Shown: positions 29,255 through 38,004, numbered from the stretch's first letter. The stretch: DNA of 64,000 nt from Streptomyces termitum (GCF_014650175.1 NZ_BMUL01000003.1:124001-188000); one strand, 5' to 3'. Notes: generated by a model from the letters alone, not told the origin. A program made the numbers and translations.

Positions 29255-30521
29255 GGCGATTCTCGAGGTCCGGGACCTGCACAAGCACTACCCCCTCACC
29301 CAGGGCATCCTCTTCAAGAAGCAGGTCGGCGCGGTCAAGGCGGTCGACGGCGTCGACTTCGAACTCGCCTCCGGGGAGACCCTCGGCATCGTCGGCGAGT
29401 CCGGCTGCGGCAAGTCCACCGTCGCGAAGATGCTGGTCAACCTGGAGAAGCCGACCTCCGGATCGATCCGCTACAAGGGCGAGGACCTCACCAAGCTCTC
29501 CCCGCGCGCCCTGAAGGCCGTCCGCCGCAACATCCAGATGGTCTTCCAGGACCCGTACACCTCGCTCAACCCCCGCATGACGGTCGGCGACATCATCGGC
29601 GAGCCGTACGAGATCCACCCCGAGGTCGCGCCCAAGGGCGACCGGCGCCGCAAGGTCCAGGACCTCCTCGACGTCGTCGGCCTCAACCCCGAGTACATCA
29701 ACCGCTACCCGCACCAGTTCTCCGGCGGCCAGCGCCAGCGCATCGGCATCGCCCGCGGACTCGCCCTCCAGCCCGAGATCATCGTCGCCGACGAACCGGT
29801 CTCCGCCCTCGACGTCTCCGTCCAGGCCCAGGTCATCAACCTCCTCGACCGGCTCCAGGCCGAGTTCGCCCTCTCGTACGTCTTCATCGCCCACGACCTG
29901 TCGATCGTCCGGCACATCTCCGACCGGGTCGGCGTCATGTACCTCGGCCGGATCGTCGAGATCGGCACCGACGCCCAGATCTACGAGCACCCCACCCACC
30001 CCTACACCCAGGCCCTGCTCTCCGCCGTCCCGGTGCCCGACCCCGAGGCCCGCGAGCACCGCGAGCGGATCATCCTCACCGGCGACGTGCCCTCCCCGGC
30101 CAACGTCCCCTCCGGCTGCCGCTTCCGCACCCGCTGCTGGAAGGCGCAGGAGCGGTGCACCCTGGAGGTGCCGCTGCTCGCCGTCCCGGCCGTCTACCGC
30201 CTCGCCGACACCCCCGCCAAGCACGACTCCGCCTGCCACTTCGCCGAGGAGAAGCAGGTCGTGCCCCCGGAGGACGCGCTGGCCCACGCCGGCCCCCTGA
30301 AGGAGACCGCCGCCGGGACCGGCCCGGCCGCCGAACCGCCGGGCGCGACCCTCCTGAAGAAGGAACCGCCCGGCCCCGGCCCCGACCTCGACCTCGATGA
30401 GAAGACCGGCGAGAAGACCGGAGACGGCACCGGCGACGGCACCGGAGGCGAGGACGCCGACGGCGGCACCGGCGGCGAGGACACCGGCGGCGGCACCGGC
30501 GGGATCAGCAAGGAGTCCTGA
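29247..30521 (+). CDS. OppF-type ATPase with long acidic low-complexity tail, operon 2
   Basis: A 424-residue ATPase with [26 protein letters not shown] and the Cys motif [15 protein letters not shown]. The conserved domain ends at [10 protein letters not shown] near residue 335. Beyond it runs an extra tail of about 85 residues, first Ala/Pro-rich, then acidic and Gly/Thr-rich with repeats such as [16 protein letters not shown]. Nothing like it is present in the operon 1 OppF. The tail could be a young repeat expansion or a regulatory element. A 19-bp terminator follows. Confidence 0.92.
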   Translation: MAEAILEVRDLHKHYPLTQGILFKKQVGAVKAVDGVDFELASGETLGIVGESGCGKSTVAKMLVNLEKPTSGSIRYKGEDLTKLSPRALKAVRRNIQMVFQDPYTSLNPRMTVGDIIGEPYEIHPEVAPKGDRRRKVQDLLDVVGLNPEYINRYPHQFSGGQRQRIGIARGLALQPEIIVADEPVSALDVSVQAQVINLLDRLQAEFALSYVFIAHDLSIVRHISDRVGVMYLGRIVEIGTDAQIYEHPTHPYTQALLSAVPVPDPEAREHRERIILTGDVPSPANVPSGCRFRTRCWKAQERCTLEVPLLAVPAVYRLADTPAKHDSACHFAEEKQVVPPEDALAHAGPLKETAAGTGPAAEPPGATLLKKEPPGPGPDLDLDEKTGEKTGDGTGDGTGGEDADGGTGGEDTGGGTGGISKES

Positions 30522-30526
30522 CGGCC

Positions 30527-30573
30527 CCGGGGAAGTGCGGGGGCGCCCGCGACGCGCCCCCGCACTTCCCCGG
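30527..30573 (+). terminator. 19-bp perfect hairpin ending opp operon 2
   Basis: 30527-30545 is perfectly complementary to 30555-30573 with a 9-base loop, beginning six bases after the oppF stop. Confidence 0.88.
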
Positions 30574-30615
30574 AACCCCTTGTCCCGCCCGGCGCCGACC
30601 GTCGAGGATCGGCCC

Positions 30616-31554
30616 GTGACTGTGACACGACCGGCACGTCTGACCGGGGCCGCGCTCGCCGCCGTGCTCGCCCTCGTCCCCTTCGTCTGGATCCTGGGCG
30701 ACCTCGCCGCCCTCGGCTCCCCGGAGGACCTCCTGCGCCACTGGGCCGACACCGGCCTCCGGGCCGCCCCCTTCCGGGCGGCCACCGGCCCGCTCGACCC
30801 GCTGCTCTGCCTCGCCGCCGCGCTCACCGCCCTCGCCGCGCTCCGCTCCCGGCACGCCGCCGGCGCGCTCGCCGCCACCGGCGCCGTCACCCTCGCCGCC
30901 CGCCTCCCCGGCCTGTGGAGCCACGCCACCGGCCCCCTCGTCACCGCCCTCCTCGAAACCGCCCTCGCCGCCGGCCTCCTCGCGGTCGCCCTGCTCGGCC
31001 GCCGCCCGCGCCCCGGCCCGCACGACCCGGTCCCCACCCGGCCGCGCCCCCGCCCGGCCGCCGCCGCCGGAATCCTGCTGGCCCTCGCCGCCCTCGCCCT
31101 GACCGTCCGCGAGGTCCGCCACTCCAGCGGCCCGGACCCGATGCGCGCCGTCGACCGCTTCACCGGCGGCCGGTCCGCCGCCGGCACCGCGCTCGCCGTC
31201 CCGCCCGGCTGGCTCTCCGCCGTCCTCGTCCTGCTCCTCGCGGCCGCCGCCTGCTCCGCCCTCACCGCCGCCCGGCACACCCGCCCCCTCGGACTCCTCG
31301 CGGGCGGCCTCCTCCTCGGCGACGGGACCGCGGCGAGCGCCCGCGCCCTCTTCCCGTACCTCCGCCCCGACGTCCAGCCCGCCGCCGCCCCCGCCCTTGA
31401 CGGGCCCGCCCTCGCGGCGGGCCTCGGCACGGCGCTCGCCGGGGCCGCCGTCCTCGTCCTGCTCGCCGGGCGCGGCGCCCCCGACCCCGCGCCCGGCCCC
31501 CGCCCGCCCGAGCCGGCCCCGCCGCCGCCCTATCCGCGCCCGCCCGGCTGGTGA
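30616..31554 (+). CDS. Predicted multi-pass membrane protein of unknown function
   Basis: A 312-residue hydrophobic protein with about six to seven transmembrane segments, for example GAALAAVLALVPFVWILGDL near the start and WLSAVLVLLLAAAACSAL later, ending in a Pro-rich tail (PPPPYPRPPGW). I do not recognise a family. GTG at 30616 is the likely start because frames further upstream run through the opp terminator. The last 25 bases overlap, tail to tail, the end of the S9 peptidase gene on the opposite strand. Confidence 0.6.
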   Translation: MTVTRPARLTGAALAAVLALVPFVWILGDLAALGSPEDLLRHWADTGLRAAPFRAATGPLDPLLCLAAALTALAALRSRHAAGALAATGAVTLAARLPGLWSHATGPLVTALLETALAAGLLAVALLGRRPRPGPHDPVPTRPRPRPAAAAGILLALAALALTVREVRHSSGPDPMRAVDRFTGGRSAAGTALAVPPGWLSAVLVLLLAAAACSALTAARHTRPLGLLAGGLLLGDGTAASARALFPYLRPDVQPAAAPALDGPALAAGLGTALAGAAVLVLLAGRGAPDPAPGPRPPEPAPPPPYPRPPGW

Positions 31555-33713
31555 CCCGCGCCCAGGGACCTCCTGAGGAAGTCGACCTGGAGCAGCAGCA
31601 GGTTCTCCGCCACCCGCTCCTGCGGCGTCATGTGCGTCACCCCGGACAGCGGCAGCACCTCGTGCGGCCGGCCCGCCGCGAGCAGCGCCGACGACAGCCG
31701 CAGCGCGTGCGCCACCACCACGTTGTCGTCCGCGAGCCCGTGCACGACCATCATCGGCCGGGCCGGGCCCTCCGCCGCCGCCAGCCCCTCGTCGGTGACC
31801 AGCGACTGCGCCGCGTACACCCCGGGCTCGGCCTCCGGGGTGCCCAGGTACCGCTCGGTGTAGTGGGTGTCGTAGAGCCGCCAGTCCGTCACCGGCGCCC
31901 CCACCACGGCCGCGTGGAAGACATCGGGCCGCCGCAGCACGGCGAGCCCCGCCAGATAGCCGCCGAAGGACCAGCCCCGGATCGCCACCCGCCCCAGGTC
32001 CAGCGGGAACCGCCCGGCCAGCGCCCGGACCGCGTCCACCTGGTCGTCCAGGGCCACCGAGAAGTCCCGCAGCACCGCCTTCTCCCAGGCGGGGGAGCGC
32101 CACGGGGTGCCCCGGCCGTCCGCCACCACCACCGCGAAGCCCTGCTCGGCGAACCACTGCGAGGTCAGGTGCGCGTGGTGCGAGGCGACCACCCGGGGCC
32201 CGTGCGGGCCGCCGTACGGATCCATCAGCACCGGCAGCGGCCCCCGCCCCTCCTCGTACCAGGACGGCAGCAGCACCGCGCACGGGATCCGCCGCTCACC
32301 GGCCTCGGTGAGGACCGGCCGGGCCCGCAGCGGCGGTTCGGCGCCGTACGAGGCGATCACCGCCGCCTCCACGCCGTCGCGCAGCACCCGCGCCACCGCC
32401 CCCGGCACCTCCGGCCGGGCCGACACCAGCACCGTCACCGCCCCGGACCGCACCGCCGTGTGCCAGCCCGGCCCCTCCGAGACCCGCTCCGCGCCCGCCG
32501 CCGACACCCGGTAGACGTGCGCCTCGCCGGTCTCCGGCGCCGCCGCGGCAGCGCCCGCCGACGCCGACACCAGGACGTCGTCCACGCCCGCGTCGAGCAC
32601 CGCCCGCACGTGCAGCGCGGCGTCCGTCAGCGTGCGGTCGCCGACCGCCAGGGCCCGCGCCCCGGTCTCGTCCCCGATCCGCACCAGCCGCCCGTCCGGC
32701 GTCCGGGCGGGCACCCCCGGCAGCAGTTCGAGCCAGGCCGGGTCCTCCTCGGCCCGCACCACCGAGACCGCCCCGGTCGCCGGGTCCGCCTCCAGGAACA
32801 ACTGGCTCCGCTGGTCGCGCGCCTGGACCAGGAGCAGCGGCGCCCCCGCCGCCGACCAGTGCACGCGCGCCAGGTACGGGAAGCGGTCCCGGTCCCACAC
32901 CACCTCGGTGCGCCCGGAGCCGTCGGAGCCGTACAGGAAGAGCCGCACCTCCGCGTCGGGCGTGCCCGCCGCCGGATAGGCCACCCGCTGCGGCTCCCGG
33001 TCCGGACGGGCCGGGTCGGCGATCCACCACCGGCCCACCGCCCGGTCGTCGACGCGGGCCACCAGCAGCCGGTCCGAGCCGGGCGACCACCAGAAACCCC
33101 GGTCCCGCCCCATCTCCTCGGAGGCGATGAATTCGGCCAATCCGTACGTGCTGTGCGGATCCTCCGGGACGGCCACCGCCCGATCACCGGAACCATCGGC
33201 TCCGACCACCCGCAGGGCGCCCCCGGAGACGTACGCCACCCACCGCCCGTCCGGCGAAGGACGCGGGTCGAGCACCGGTCCCGGCACCGGCAGCTCCCGC
33301 ACCTCCCCGGACCGCAGCCCGGCCGCGAACAGCCGCCCCGACAGCGCGAAGGCCGCCCGCTCCACCGCCGCGTCCACCGCGTACGCCACGATCCCCGCGG
33401 ACCCCTCCCGGCTGCGCTCCCGGCGCGCCCGCTCCTGCGCGGACAGCTCCTCGCCGGCCCCCGCGAGCAGCACCGACGGCTCCGCGACCACCCGCTCCGC
33501 CGGTGCCCCGCCGTCCGCCGGCAGGTCCAGCACCCACAGCGCGTGGGTCAGGTCGGTGCCCGAGCCCGAGCGGGTGAAGACCACCCGCAGACCGTCTGGT
33601 GAGACCGTGAAACCGCGCGGCACCCCCAGCGAGAACCGCTGGGTCCTGGCGTGCAGGCGCGGGAAGGACAGCCCCTCGGAAGGGGCGGAAGCGTGCTGCT
33701 GAGACATGGTCAT
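31530..33713 (-). CDS. S9 prolyl-oligopeptidase family peptidase (DPP-IV type)
   Basis: A 727-residue serine peptidase with an N-terminal beta-propeller (about 1-440; VPRGFTVSPDGLRVVF, RPSPDGRWVAYVSGG, GFWWSPGSDRLLVARVDD) and a C-terminal alpha/beta hydrolase domain (about 470-727). The nucleophile is in RGWSFGGYLAG, the acid in VHGLADDNVV and the histidine in LSGVTHMTP. The family cleaves short peptides, often after proline. No signal peptide is present, so it acts in the cytoplasm, where it could process peptides brought in by the adjacent Opp importers. ATG 33713 has no Shine-Dalgarno sequence; a -10 TACTTT sits 7 bases upstream, indicating a leaderless mRNA. Confidence 0.9.
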   Translation of the reverse strand: MTMSQQHASAPSEGLSFPRLHARTQRFSLGVPRGFTVSPDGLRVVFTRSGSGTDLTHALWVLDLPADGGAPAERVVAEPSVLLAGAGEELSAQERARRERSREGSAGIVAYAVDAAVERAAFALSGRLFAAGLRSGEVRELPVPGPVLDPRPSPDGRWVAYVSGGALRVVGADGSGDRAVAVPEDPHSTYGLAEFIASEEMGRDRGFWWSPGSDRLLVARVDDRAVGRWWIADPARPDREPQRVAYPAAGTPDAEVRLFLYGSDGSGRTEVVWDRDRFPYLARVHWSAAGAPLLLVQARDQRSQLFLEADPATGAVSVVRAEEDPAWLELLPGVPARTPDGRLVRIGDETGARALAVGDRTLTDAALHVRAVLDAGVDDVLVSASAGAAAAAPETGEAHVYRVSAAGAERVSEGPGWHTAVRSGAVTVLVSARPEVPGAVARVLRDGVEAAVIASYGAEPPLRARPVLTEAGERRIPCAVLLPSWYEEGRGPLPVLMDPYGGPHGPRVVASHHAHLTSQWFAEQGFAVVVADGRGTPWRSPAWEKAVLRDFSVALDDQVDAVRALAGRFPLDLGRVAIRGWSFGGYLAGLAVLRRPDVFHAAVVGAPVTDWRLYDTHYTERYLGTPEAEPGVYAAQSLVTDEGLAAAEGPARPMMVVHGLADDNVVVAHALRLSSALLAAGRPHEVLPLSGVTHMTPQERVAENLLLLQVDFLRRSLGAGHQPGGRG

Positions 33714-33720
33714 ACGGCTG

Positions 33721-33726
33721 AAAGTA
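33721..33726 (-). promoter_or_regulatory. -10 element TACTTT for leaderless S9 peptidase mRNA
   Basis: On the minus strand TACTTT ends 7 bases before the ATG at 33713, and no ribosome-binding site is present. Confidence 0.5.
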
Positions 33727-33917
33727 GCGCTGTGCGCGCCCCTCGTGCCCCCGTACGCCGATCGATGCGAGGGCACGGATAGTTATGATCCGTAGCGCTT
33801 GGTGGGTAGGCACCCGTGGGTATGCATCATGCGTACGCCATACGGCGCATGCCCCGCGAAGCGCCGACCTAACAGAACCGCTCGACATATTCCGACCGAA
33901 GGTGGAGGTGAACCGCC

Positions 33918-34112
33918 GTGGCACTCTCGATCTCCGTGGTGGTGCTGCTGGCGATCGTCGTCTTCCTGCTGATCCGGAAATCCGGGCTCAAAGCCGGTCA
34001 CGCGGCGATCTGCGCGCTCCTGGGGTTCTACCTCGCAAGCTCCTCCATCGCGCCCTCCATCTCCACCCTCACCACCAACGTGGCGAGCATGATCGGCGGA
34101 CTCAAGTTCTGA
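33918..34112 (+). CDS. 64-residue membrane protein of unknown function
   Basis: A small protein with an N-terminal transmembrane helix (SISVVVLLAIVVFLLIRKSG) and a second hydrophobic stretch (AICALLGFYLASSSIAPSI) before a short C-terminus. A good GGTGGAGGTG ribosome-binding region precedes the GTG at 33918. Codon use and third-position G/C fit a real gene. I recall similar short proteins in other Streptomyces but know no function. It is transcribed divergently from the S9 peptidase and lies just upstream of mshB. Confidence 0.7.
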   Translation: MALSISVVVLLAIVVFLLIRKSGLKAGHAAICALLGFYLASSSIAPSISTLTTNVASMIGGLKF

Positions 34113-34141
34113 CCCGCTCGGTCGAGGGCGGCCCCGCCTCG

Positions 34142-34147
34142 TAGGGT
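34142..34147 (+). promoter_or_regulatory. -10 element TAGGGT for leaderless mshB mRNA
   Basis: TAGGGT lies 6 bases before the mshB ATG and there is no Shine-Dalgarno sequence. The dapE gene has the identical arrangement. Confidence 0.55.
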
Positions 34148-34153
34148 GGGGCC

Positions 34154-35092
34154 ATGACCGATCTCCCCGCCCGTCGTCTGCTCCTCGTGCACGCGCACCC
34201 CGACGACGAGTCGATCAACAACGGCGCCACCATGGCCAGGTACGCGGCCGAGGGCGCCCTGGTCACCCTGGTCACCTGCACCCTGGGCGAGGAGGGCGAG
34301 GTCATCCCGCCCGGTCTGGCCCACCTGGCGCCCGACCGCGAGGACCGCCTCGGCCCGCACCGCGTCGGCGAACTCGCCGCCGCCATGGCCGAGCTCGGCG
34401 TCACCGACCACCGCTTCCTCGGCGGCGCGGGCCGCTTCCGCGACTCCGGCATGATGGGCGTCGCCCAGAACGAGCGCCCCGGCGCCTTCTGGAGCACCCC
34501 CGTCGACGAGGCCGCCGCCCCCCTCGTCGAGATCGTCCGCGAGGTCCGCCCGCAGGTCCTCGTCACCTACGACCCCGACGGCGGCTACGGCCACCCCGAC
34601 CACATCCAGGCCCACCGGGTCGCCATGCGCGCCGCCGAGCTCGCCGCCGACCCGGCCCACCGCCCGGAGCTGGGCCCCGCCCACGCCGTCGCCAAGATCT
34701 ACTGGAACCGGGTCCCGCGCCCCGTCGCCGAGGCCGGCTTCGCCCGCCTGGCCGCCGAGGGCTCCGCCTTCCCCGCCGACGCCGCGCTCGGCGACGTCCC
34801 CGGCGTCGTCGACGAGGACCGGATCACCGCCGAGATCGACGGCGGCCCGCTCGGCTCCGGCGGCTCGTACGCCGACCGCAAGAGCGCCGCCATGGCCGCC
34901 CACGCCACCCAGGTCGCCGTCGACGGCCCCTTCTTCGCCCTCTCCAACGACCTCGGGCAGCCCCTCTTCACCACCGAGTACTACGAACTCGTCCACGGCA
35001 CCCCCGGCGCCCCGGCCGGCACCCGCGAGACCGACCTCTTCGCGGGCCTCCCGGCCGCCGAGGAGGCCCCGCGGGAGGTGACGGGCCGATGA
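34154..35092 (+). CDS. mshB: MshB, N-acetyl-glucosaminyl-inositol deacetylase of mycothiol synthesis
   Basis: A 312-residue zinc-dependent LmbE/PIG-L deacetylase. It removes the acetyl group from GlcNAc-inositol, the second committed step toward mycothiol, the main thiol of Actinobacteria. The zinc site is visible as HAHPDDE (His15, Asp18) and YGHPDH (His147, His150). GTG(G/A)R-type inositol-binding context and [18 protein letters not shown] near 240 are typical. Length fits MshB rather than the paralogue Mca. The stop overlaps the next start in ATGA, indicating an operon. The transcript appears leaderless. Confidence 0.92.
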   Translation: MTDLPARRLLLVHAHPDDESINNGATMARYAAEGALVTLVTCTLGEEGEVIPPGLAHLAPDREDRLGPHRVGELAAAMAELGVTDHRFLGGAGRFRDSGMMGVAQNERPGAFWSTPVDEAAAPLVEIVREVRPQVLVTYDPDGGYGHPDHIQAHRVAMRAAELAADPAHRPELGPAHAVAKIYWNRVPRPVAEAGFARLAAEGSAFPADAALGDVPGVVDEDRITAEIDGGPLGSGGSYADRKSAAMAAHATQVAVDGPFFALSNDLGQPLFTTEYYELVHGTPGAPAGTRETDLFAGLPAAEEAPREVTGR

Positions 35093-35442
35093 CCGCCCCC
35101 GCCGCCCGCTACGCCGCCTACGCGGGCCTCCTGCTCCTCGGCGTCCTCGTCGGCGCCGCCGGGGCGCTCGTCCAGGCCGCCTGGTTCCCCCTCGGCCTGC
35201 TCCTCGCCCTCCTCGCCACCTTCGCCCTCTTCTACGGCGGCATGCGCGCCACCGGCACCCAGGTGGGCCTCGCCGCCGCGGGCGGCGGCTGGCTCCTCGC
35301 CGTCATCCTGCTCAGTTTCGGCCGCCCCGAGGGCGACGGGATCTTCGGCGGCGGCCTCGGGGAACTGATCTTCCTCTTCGGCGGCATGGCCGCCGCTGTG
35401 ATCTGCGCCACCGTCAGCAGGCTCCCCTCACCCACTCCGTGA
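35089..35442 (+). CDS. DUF6113-type small membrane protein
   Basis: A 117-residue protein with four predicted transmembrane helices ([57 protein letters not shown] and [19 protein letters not shown]). It overlaps the end of mshB by 4 bases and should be translationally coupled to it. A membrane protein also follows mshB in mycobacteria (Rv1171, from memory), so the pair is old. No function is known; a link to mycothiol is only contextual. Confidence 0.8.
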   Translation: MTAPAARYAAYAGLLLLGVLVGAAGALVQAAWFPLGLLLALLATFALFYGGMRATGTQVGLAAAGGGWLLAVILLSFGRPEGDGIFGGGLGELIFLFGGMAAAVICATVSRLPSPTP

Positions 35443-35571
35443 CCGAACGGACTTCCCTCCGGGCGGATAACCGGCGGCGCCGGACAGTATGGTGGTGCGC
35501 GCCGCCGAACCGCCCGGGACAGTACGAGCATCAGCAAGAGCGGGCGGCGGAGCCAACCGGGAGATCCTGCT

Positions 35572-37743
35572 TTGAGTCGTGAAACTGGTCGAGAGACCGA
35601 CAGTTCGTCCTCCGGCGCCCAGGGGCGCGGCGGGGCCGCCTACCCGTCGGGAACCCAGCCGTACGGATCCCGCCAGTATCCGTCGCTCCACCCGACGCAG
35701 GACGCGCCGGAGGAGAGCTCCGCCGCGCCCGCGCCGCCGGAGGAGCCCAAGACCGAGACCACGCTGACCACCCGGATCCGGATCAACATCCCGGGTTCGC
35801 GGCCGATCCCGCCCGTCGTGGTCCGCAAGCCCGTCTCCGACGCGGACGCCGCCCCGGAGCCGGAGCGGCCCGCGCCCGCCCCGGAGCCCGAGCCGGAGCC
35901 GGCCCCCGCGCCCGAGCCGCCGCAGGCCGCCGCCGAGGCGCCCCGGGCCAAGGGGACCAGCGACTGGTTCGCGCCGCGCAAGGGCGCCGCCGGTGCGCCG
36001 CAGGCCCCGGCCGCCGGACCCGCCGCCGCGCCCGCCCCCCAGGCCCCGGCGCCCGCGCCGAAGGCCCCGGGCGGCCCGCAGACCCCCGGCACCGGCTTCG
36101 CGGGCTCCGCGACCGCCGGTGTGCCCACGGTCGGCTCCGCGCCCTCCAGCCGCCCCGTCAGCAACCCGCTGTACGACACCGGCACCCTCCCCGGCTACGA
36201 CGGCACCCCCGCCGCCGGCGTGCCCCTCTACGACGGCCCCCGGCCCGGCGCGGCCCCCGACGGCACCCCGGGGTACGACGGCACCCCGGCGGGCGGCACC
36301 CCCGTGTACGACGGGACGCCCGCCGCCGGCACCCCCGTGTACGACGGCACCCCGGCCGCCGGGACGCCGCTGTACGACGGCACGCCCGCCCACGGCACCC
36401 CCCGGCCCGCCGGACCCACCACGGGACCGGCCAGCGGCATCGCCCACCTCGGCGCCCCGCCGAAGGCCCCCGCCGGTCCGCAGGCGGGCCCGCGGACCGG
36501 GCCGCAGGCCGGGCCGGTCGCCCCGCCGCGCCCCGGCGCGCCGGTCCCCGCCGCCCCCGGCACGTACGCCGACGGCGCCCCCCGCTTCTCCGACGACACC
36601 GCCGTCCTGACGCCGCAGCAGCCCGGCCCCGCCCAGGGCCGTCCGGGCCCGGACGGCCGCGTCTCCGGCGCGACCCTCGACAGCGGCGTCCCGCGCGCCG
36701 ACGCCCGGCCCGGCCCCGGCGGACCCGGCCGGACGGACCGGGGCCCCGCGCCCCGGCCCGCGCCGAAGCCCGCCCCCGCCCCGGCCCCGGCCAAGAAGGG
36801 CCGCTCCAAGCTGGTCCTCGCCGCCGTCGCCGTCGTCGGCCTGGCCGGTGTGGCCTACGGCGCCGGACTCCTCCTCAACCACTCCGACGTCCCCAAGGGC
36901 ACCACCGTCCTCGGCGTGGACATCGGCGGCGGCACCAAGGAGGAGGCCGTCAACAAGCTGGAGGCGGCCCTCGGCCCGCGCGCCGCGACCCCCCTCCAGC
37001 TCACCGTCGACGGCAAGAAGGTCCAGCTCGCCCCGGACAAGGCCGGTCTCGCCCTGGACAGCCAGGAGACCGTCCGCGCCGCCGCCGGAAGCGACTACAA
37101 CCCGGTCTCGGTGATCGGCTCCCTCTTCGGCGGCGAGCGCGTCGCCAAGCCGGTCTTCCCGGTCGACAAGGAGAAGCTGGCCGTCGCCCTCCAGGACCTC
37201 GCGGGCAACTCCTCGACCGCGACCGAGGCCACGATCCTCTTCGCCCCGAACAAGGTCACCGCCGTCCCCGGCAAGCCCGGCAAGGGCATCGACGTCCAGC
37301 GCTCGCTGATCTCCGTCCAGGACGCCTTCCGCGCCCAGGTCGAGACCGGCCGGTCCAACGTCGTCGACCTCCCGGCCACCGTCCGGCAGCCCACCGTCGG
37401 CAAGGAGGAACTGGACCGCGCCATGCGGGAGTTCGCCGAGCCCGCGATGTCCGGCCGGATCACCGTCCGGGCCGGCGGCAAGGAGATCGACTTCGGCCCG
37501 GCCCGCTCCCTGCCGCAGATCCTCTCCATGAAGGCCATCGACGGCCAGCTGGTCGAGGTCTACGACAAGAAGGCCATCGCCCGGCTCCTCGAAGGCACCT
37601 TCGACGGCGTCATGGTCACCAAGGGCGACGGCTCCAAGCACCAGGTCTCCGCCGACGACGTCGCCTTCGTCATGCGCGACGCGCTGCGCGGCAGGACCAA
37701 GGCCGAGCGCACCGCCACGATCGACCTCACCGGCCAGGGCTGA
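35572..37743 (+). CDS. Proline-rich membrane protein with PG_binding_4-type extracellular domain
   Basis: This 723-residue protein starts at TTG 35572 after a GGGAG site. Residues 1-400 are a disordered cytoplasmic region rich in Pro, Ala and Gly, including about five YDGTPAAGTP repeats (about 200-280). A basic segment and one transmembrane helix (LVLAAVAVVGLAGVAYGAGLLL, about 406-427) follow. The extracytoplasmic part (about 440-720) resembles paired peptidoglycan-binding domains of VanW/YoaR-type proteins: TTVLGVDIGGGTKEEAVNKL and VDLPATVRQPTV. No VanW or L,D-transpeptidase catalytic domain is present. It probably contacts the wall, with the long tail serving as a cytoplasmic interaction platform. 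Confidence 0.78.
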   Translation: MSRETGRETDSSSSGAQGRGGAAYPSGTQPYGSRQYPSLHPTQDAPEESSAAPAPPEEPKTETTLTTRIRINIPGSRPIPPVVVRKPVSDADAAPEPERPAPAPEPEPEPAPAPEPPQAAAEAPRAKGTSDWFAPRKGAAGAPQAPAAGPAAAPAPQAPAPAPKAPGGPQTPGTGFAGSATAGVPTVGSAPSSRPVSNPLYDTGTLPGYDGTPAAGVPLYDGPRPGAAPDGTPGYDGTPAGGTPVYDGTPAAGTPVYDGTPAAGTPLYDGTPAHGTPRPAGPTTGPASGIAHLGAPPKAPAGPQAGPRTGPQAGPVAPPRPGAPVPAAPGTYADGAPRFSDDTAVLTPQQPGPAQGRPGPDGRVSGATLDSGVPRADARPGPGGPGRTDRGPAPRPAPKPAPAPAPAKKGRSKLVLAAVAVVGLAGVAYGAGLLLNHSDVPKGTTVLGVDIGGGTKEEAVNKLEAALGPRAATPLQLTVDGKKVQLAPDKAGLALDSQETVRAAAGSDYNPVSVIGSLFGGERVAKPVFPVDKEKLAVALQDLAGNSSTATEATILFAPNKVTAVPGKPGKGIDVQRSLISVQDAFRAQVETGRSNVVDLPATVRQPTVGKEELDRAMREFAEPAMSGRITVRAGGKEIDFGPARSLPQILSMKAIDGQLVEVYDKKAIARLLEGTFDGVMVTKGDGSKHQVSADDVAFVMRDALRGRTKAERTATIDLTGQG
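36169..36411 (+). repeat. In-frame YDGTPAxGTP-type repeats
   Basis: Within the proline-rich protein, the unit Tyr-Asp-Gly-Thr-Pro-Ala-X-Gly-Thr-Pro recurs about five times. The DNA copies differ mainly at third codon positions, pointing to an older expansion kept for its protein sequence. Confidence 0.7.
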
Positions 37744-37764
37744 CACCCTCCGGCCGCGACCGTC

Positions 37765-37797
37765 CGGGCCCCCGTCCTCCCCGAGGGCGGGGGCCCG
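37765..37797 (+). terminator. 10-bp hairpin with inner stem
   Basis: 37765-37774 pairs with 37788-37797 and the loop holds a 4-bp stem (37776-37779 with 37783-37786). It follows the proline-rich gene and precedes the tRNA-like gene. Confidence 0.7.
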
Positions 37798-37875
37798 TCG
37801 GCCGTCACGGCCCGCACGGGCCGGAAACGGCTTGCCGCGCGCCGGGGCGTTTCCCTAGGGTCGGTGGCCTGGGGG

Positions 37876-37948
37876 CGGGGTCGTAGCACAGAGGTAATGC
37901 GCCGCGATGCCATCTCGGAGGACGCCGGTTCGAATCCGGTCGCCCCGC
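37876..37948 (+). tRNA. Divergent tRNA-Gly(GCC)-like gene
   Basis: A cloverleaf can be drawn. The T arm is canonical (37924-37928 with 37936-37940, loop TTCGAAT). The anticodon loop ATGCCAT (37907-37913) has T33, anticodon GCC and A37, and the D loop AGAGGTA has the GG pair. T8 and A9 are at 37884-37885. Departures are serious: the 7-bp acceptor (37876-37883 with 37941-37947) contains a bulged T at 37881; position 13-22 of the D stem is C-A; position 30-40 of the anticodon stem is C-T; the first pair is C-G and the discriminator is C, whereas bacterial tRNA-Gly normally has G-C and U. Pairing continues outward five more base pairs (37871-37875 with 37948-37952). CCA is not encoded. It may be a specialised or decaying tRNA. 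Confidence 0.6.
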
Positions 37949-37991
37949 CCCCTCCTTCCGCCCGCCCCAGGTCCGGGCGGCGCGCGGCGCG

Positions 37992-37997
37992 TACCCT
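37992..37997 (+). promoter_or_regulatory. -10 element TACCCT for leaderless IMPase-like mRNA
   Basis: TACCCT is 7 bases before ATG 38005 with no Shine-Dalgarno sequence, supporting this start over frames that run upstream through the tRNA-like gene. Confidence 0.5.
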
Positions 37998-38004
37998 CGC
38001 CCGC

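Noticed and set aside
36169..36411. YDGTP repeats as a CRISPR-like or VNTR locus
   Set aside because: Repeats are in frame, differ mainly at third codon positions and encode a coherent protein segment.
37876..37948. tRNA-like gene as an integration (att) site of a mobile element
   Set aside because: I found no integrase, no matching direct repeat downstream and no change in gene content on either side.
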